A DNA stretch of 6,940 nucleotides from CAVXYC01 sp046154735 (GTDB lineage: Bacteria; Chloroflexota; UBA6077; JACCZL01). The stretch is taken from contig JBJXFJ010000211.1 in NCBI GenBank assembly GCA_046154735.1, positions 1 to 6,940 of the forward strand, written 5' to 3'. Within the stretch, counting starts at the first letter, position 1. The number at the start of each line of letters is the position of its first letter. Below, one piece after another: positions 5,694 to 6,940 of this stretch. The notes under the pieces are model-generated. The model was not told where the DNA came from. It did no database searches and saw only the letters and a list, made by a program, of their open reading frames with translations. Both the position numbers and the translations under genes were made by a program.

Positions 5694-6857
5694 TTACGGC
5701 CATGACCGCCCCATGATGTTGGTGTGGGCGTACAGCTCGAAACTGACAAACAGCAAGGTCAGGATTGCCAAACCAACGACGAAACGAGTCTGACGGCGCT
5801 CATAGGTTGTGGTCAAATAGAGCTGCCCTTGGGCCTGGGCGGCCTTCCGTATCTGACTGGCATGCCACACGGTATACAAATTTGCGGATGCGCCGATGGT
5901 CCCCAGGATCAGTGCGGGGATCCGAATAATCGCTATATCCAGAAAATCGATAAAGCTGCTCACAACCGTTCCAAAGAATACGCCCAGTCCAAGCACAATG
6001 GCCATCGGGCCGATCAACGTACCCACCGCGCACGGCGCGCCCAACATCCCAAAAATCAGCGCGCCAATCCGGGTGAGACGTTGCCGCCCCTCGTCCATCG
6101 GCCCTGCGGCAAGCCGCGAGCCAATCGGTCGCGAGCCCGGGGTCGCGCCAATGCGGTAGGCATTCACAGGCTCCTTGAACCCCTTCAGCGTCACGGACTC
6201 AGCGACCACTCCAGGCACATCGTCGCGCACTGCCTGATAGACGGCATCATCAACGACGATCTCACCACGAGCGGCCACACCCTCTAGCCGTGATGCCAGA
6301 TTGACGACGTCCCCAATGGCCGTGTAGTCCTTGCCGTCTGTCGAGCCAAGAGTGCCCACCCGCGCAAAACCGGACGCAATGGAGACAACGGCATTCAAGT
6401 TGAGCCCAAACCGTTCATTGAGCGCGGGTACCCCCGCCAGGAGATCCTGAGCCGCGGCCACCGCCCGCGCGGAATGGTCTTCACGTCGTATTGGGACATT
6501 GAAGAAGGCCATCACCGCGTCACCCACGTACTTGTCGATGAACGCGTCATGACGCACCAGCGAGTAGGTGGCCATCTGGAGAAAGGCGTCAACCACCTCA
6601 TGCGTGCGCTCTGGTCCCAGATCATGGGTCAGCTCGGTGAAGGAAGAGAGATCGGCAAAAAGGACGGTGATCTCCACCACGCGCCCTTCCTCTGCATGGG
6701 TGTTGCAGCGATTGCACAGATTTGGGTTGCGCGCGCTCCGAGAGACCCCCATAAGCCTGAACGGCACGCTGACCAGACCGTCAAGCGCGGTCGCGCAGAT
6801 AACGCACTCGCTTGACCATTGAGTCTCGTGCCCATGCGGCGTTGTCACCTGAGTCAT
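5694..6857 (-). CDS. Class III adenylate/guanylate cyclase with N-terminal Cys4 motif and C-terminal membrane domain
   Basis: The 387-residue protein should make cAMP (or cGMP) from ATP (or GTP). Residues 18-51 hold C18-VI-C21 and C48-NR-C51, a possible zinc ribbon or metal cluster. The cyclase domain spans about 60-238. The metal-binding aspartates are D69 (LFADLSSFTEL) and D113 (KYVGDAVMAFF). The base-recognition pair is K109 and T179 (DYTAIGD), and the transition-state residues are N186 and R190 (VVNLASRLEG). Thr in place of Asp at 179 is the mark of class IIIb, the group that includes bicarbonate-responsive cyclases. After a short linker come about three hydrophobic helices (roughly 262-330) and a last one at 358-377, so the catalytic part is N-terminal to the membrane domain, the reverse of most membrane cyclases. 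GGGAG lies nine bases before the ATG. A promoter is visible upstream. The ZAS protein downstream is probably in the same transcript. Nucleotide specificity is not certain. Confidence 0.93.
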   Translation of the reverse strand: MTQVTTPHGHETQWSSECVICATALDGLVSVPFRLMGVSRSARNPNLCNRCNTHAEEGRVVEITVLFADLSSFTELTHDLGPERTHEVVDAFLQMATYSLVRHDAFIDKYVGDAVMAFFNVPIRREDHSARAVAAAQDLLAGVPALNERFGLNLNAVVSIASGFARVGTLGSTDGKDYTAIGDVVNLASRLEGVAARGEIVVDDAVYQAVRDDVPGVVAESVTLKGFKEPVNAYRIGATPGSRPIGSRLAAGPMDEGRQRLTRIGALIFGMLGAPCAVGTLIGPMAIVLGLGVFFGTVVSSFIDFLDIAIIRIPALILGTIGASANLYTVWHASQIRKAAQAQGQLYLTTTYERRQTRFVVGLAILTLLFVSFELYAHTNIMGRSWP

Positions 6858-6910
6858 GGTTGGCTGCTCCCAGTCGCTCGCATCAATTCACTCGCAGCTC
6901 GGCTGTGCTA

Positions 6911-6938
6911 AATATAACGCTGAATCTCTTGCAGTAAA
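6911..6938 (-). promoter_or_regulatory. Probable promoter of the cyclase gene
   Basis: On the - strand TTTACT (6938-6933) and TATATT (6916-6911) are separated by 16 bases. They match four and five of six sigma-70 consensus positions. Transcription would start near 6904, giving a leader of about 47 bases before the ATG at 6857, which has a good ribosome site. Confidence 0.5.
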
Positions 6939-6940
6939 TC

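Noticed and set aside
5621..5749. ATG at 5749 as the start of the second ZAS protein
   Set aside because: It would overlap the end of the cyclase gene by 56 bases and add 43 residues rich in Pro, Thr, Ser and Arg that have no counterpart in the paralogue.
1..6940. CRISPR array, insertion sequence, integrase or tRNA attachment site
   Set aside because: No regularly spaced repeats, transposase or integrase motifs, or tRNA cloverleaf were found on either strand.

Overview
The window comes from a moderately GC-rich bacterium. No rRNA, tRNA or other taxonomic marker is present, so the host cannot be named. The long-form AhcY, the SigR/SigH-like ECF sigma factor with zinc-binding anti-sigma partners, and the extradiol dioxygenase of a GDDQ type would suit an actinobacterial or Chloroflexota-like lineage. 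That placement is inference only.

Layout on the left. The first 653 bases hold the 3' end of a beta-rich, probably exported protein of unknown function (+). After a 227-base gap comes a LigB-superfamily extradiol ring-cleavage dioxygenase (+, start at 881). It converges on ahcY (S-adenosylhomocysteinase, -), and the two share a strong bidirectional terminator hairpin (1971-2018). The ahcY leader on the - strand is a complete regulatory unit: a TATAAT -10 box, an SAH riboswitch aptamer starting at the predicted transcription start, and an intrinsic terminator whose left arm is the same GCGCUC that closes the aptamer pseudoknot. The layout predicts that rising SAH frees transcription of the enzyme that removes SAH.

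A stretch of about 555 bases without a convincing gene (3607-4161) separates ahcY from the divergent sigma-factor operon. It contains a long imperfect inverted repeat, a series of shorter hairpins and a split direct repeat.

Layout on the right, which is the most interesting part. An ECF sigma factor (+) overlaps by GTGA a cytosolic protein with two tandem zinc anti-sigma (ZAS) units. Facing it tail to tail is a second protein with the same double-ZAS architecture (-). In both proteins the Cys-His-Cys-Cys sets are exactly 45 residues apart. The second protein lies 73 bases downstream of a class III nucleotide cyclase that has an N-terminal four-cysteine cluster, a central cyclase domain and C-terminal membrane helices. 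My reading, which is inference, is one signalling locus: a sigma factor, two paralogous metal- or redox-responsive anti-sigma proteins, and a membrane-anchored cyclase co-transcribed with one of them.
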